5,469 nucleotides of DNA from an uncultured Aeromonadales bacterium (GTDB lineage: Bacteria; Pseudomonadota; Gammaproteobacteria; Enterobacterales; Succinivibrionaceae). The position numbers and the translations under genes are program-made. Where the stretch lies: contig CADBNP010000238.1 of NCBI GenBank assembly GCA_902796095.1, positions 1-5,469 on the forward strand. The letters are read 5' to 3'. Position 1 is the stretch's first letter. Each line of letters opens with the position of its first letter. This document shows positions 5,467-5,469 of the stretch, one piece after another. The notes below the pieces were generated by a model that saw only the letters and a program-made list of their open reading frames with translations, made no database searches and was not told where the DNA came from.

Positions 5467-5469
5467 ATT

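Overview
The window looks like ordinary chromosome from a moderately AT-rich gammaproteobacterium. PurM, DnaQ and YhbY all read close to their Escherichia coli counterparts: the catalytic residues of DnaQ fall at the same numbers as in E. coli, and PurM has the same length of 345 residues. The gene order is not the E. coli order, because dnaQ is divergent from yhbY and purM has no purN behind it. My guess, from memory of base composition and protein style, is an anaerobic lineage such as Succinivibrionaceae; this is inference only.

Layout from left to right. (1) 1-123 is the purM control region: a TATAAT box with an extended -10, a perfect 6-6-6 dyad just upstream of it, and an imperfect PurR-like site downstream. 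(2) 124-1161 is purM, closed by a strong intrinsic terminator at 1206-1250. (3) 1275-1721 encodes a 148-residue protein of unknown function with four cysteine knuckles. It starts only about 25 nt after the terminator and has no visible ribosome binding site. (4) 1722-2028 is an AT-rich leader with several -10-like boxes. (5) 2029-3651 is a response regulator with REC, DUF3369-like and HD-GYP domains, predicted to hydrolyse cyclic di-GMP. A good terminator follows at 3669-3699. (6) 3700-3902 has no gene I accept, but it contains a compound hairpin and a cluster of GGAACAG-like heptamers. (7) 3903-4625 on the minus strand is dnaQ, the proofreading exonuclease of DNA polymerase III. (8) 4626-4927 is a divergent control region with extended -10 promoters for dnaQ and yhbY and a hairpin in the predicted dnaQ leader. 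(9) 4928-5227 is yhbY, a ribosome assembly RNA-binding protein. (10) 5228-5469 holds a possible compact minus-strand unit: a sigma70-like promoter, an inverted repeat at its predicted start, a 46-codon ORF, and a hairpin followed by a nine-base U tract.

The genes do not form one pathway. Each appears to be its own transcription unit: purine synthesis, an unknown metal-binding protein, second-messenger signalling, replication proofreading and ribosome assembly. I see no mobile element, CRISPR array, tRNA or rRNA. The parts that standard annotation explains least are the right-end minus-strand unit and the cysteine-knuckle protein.
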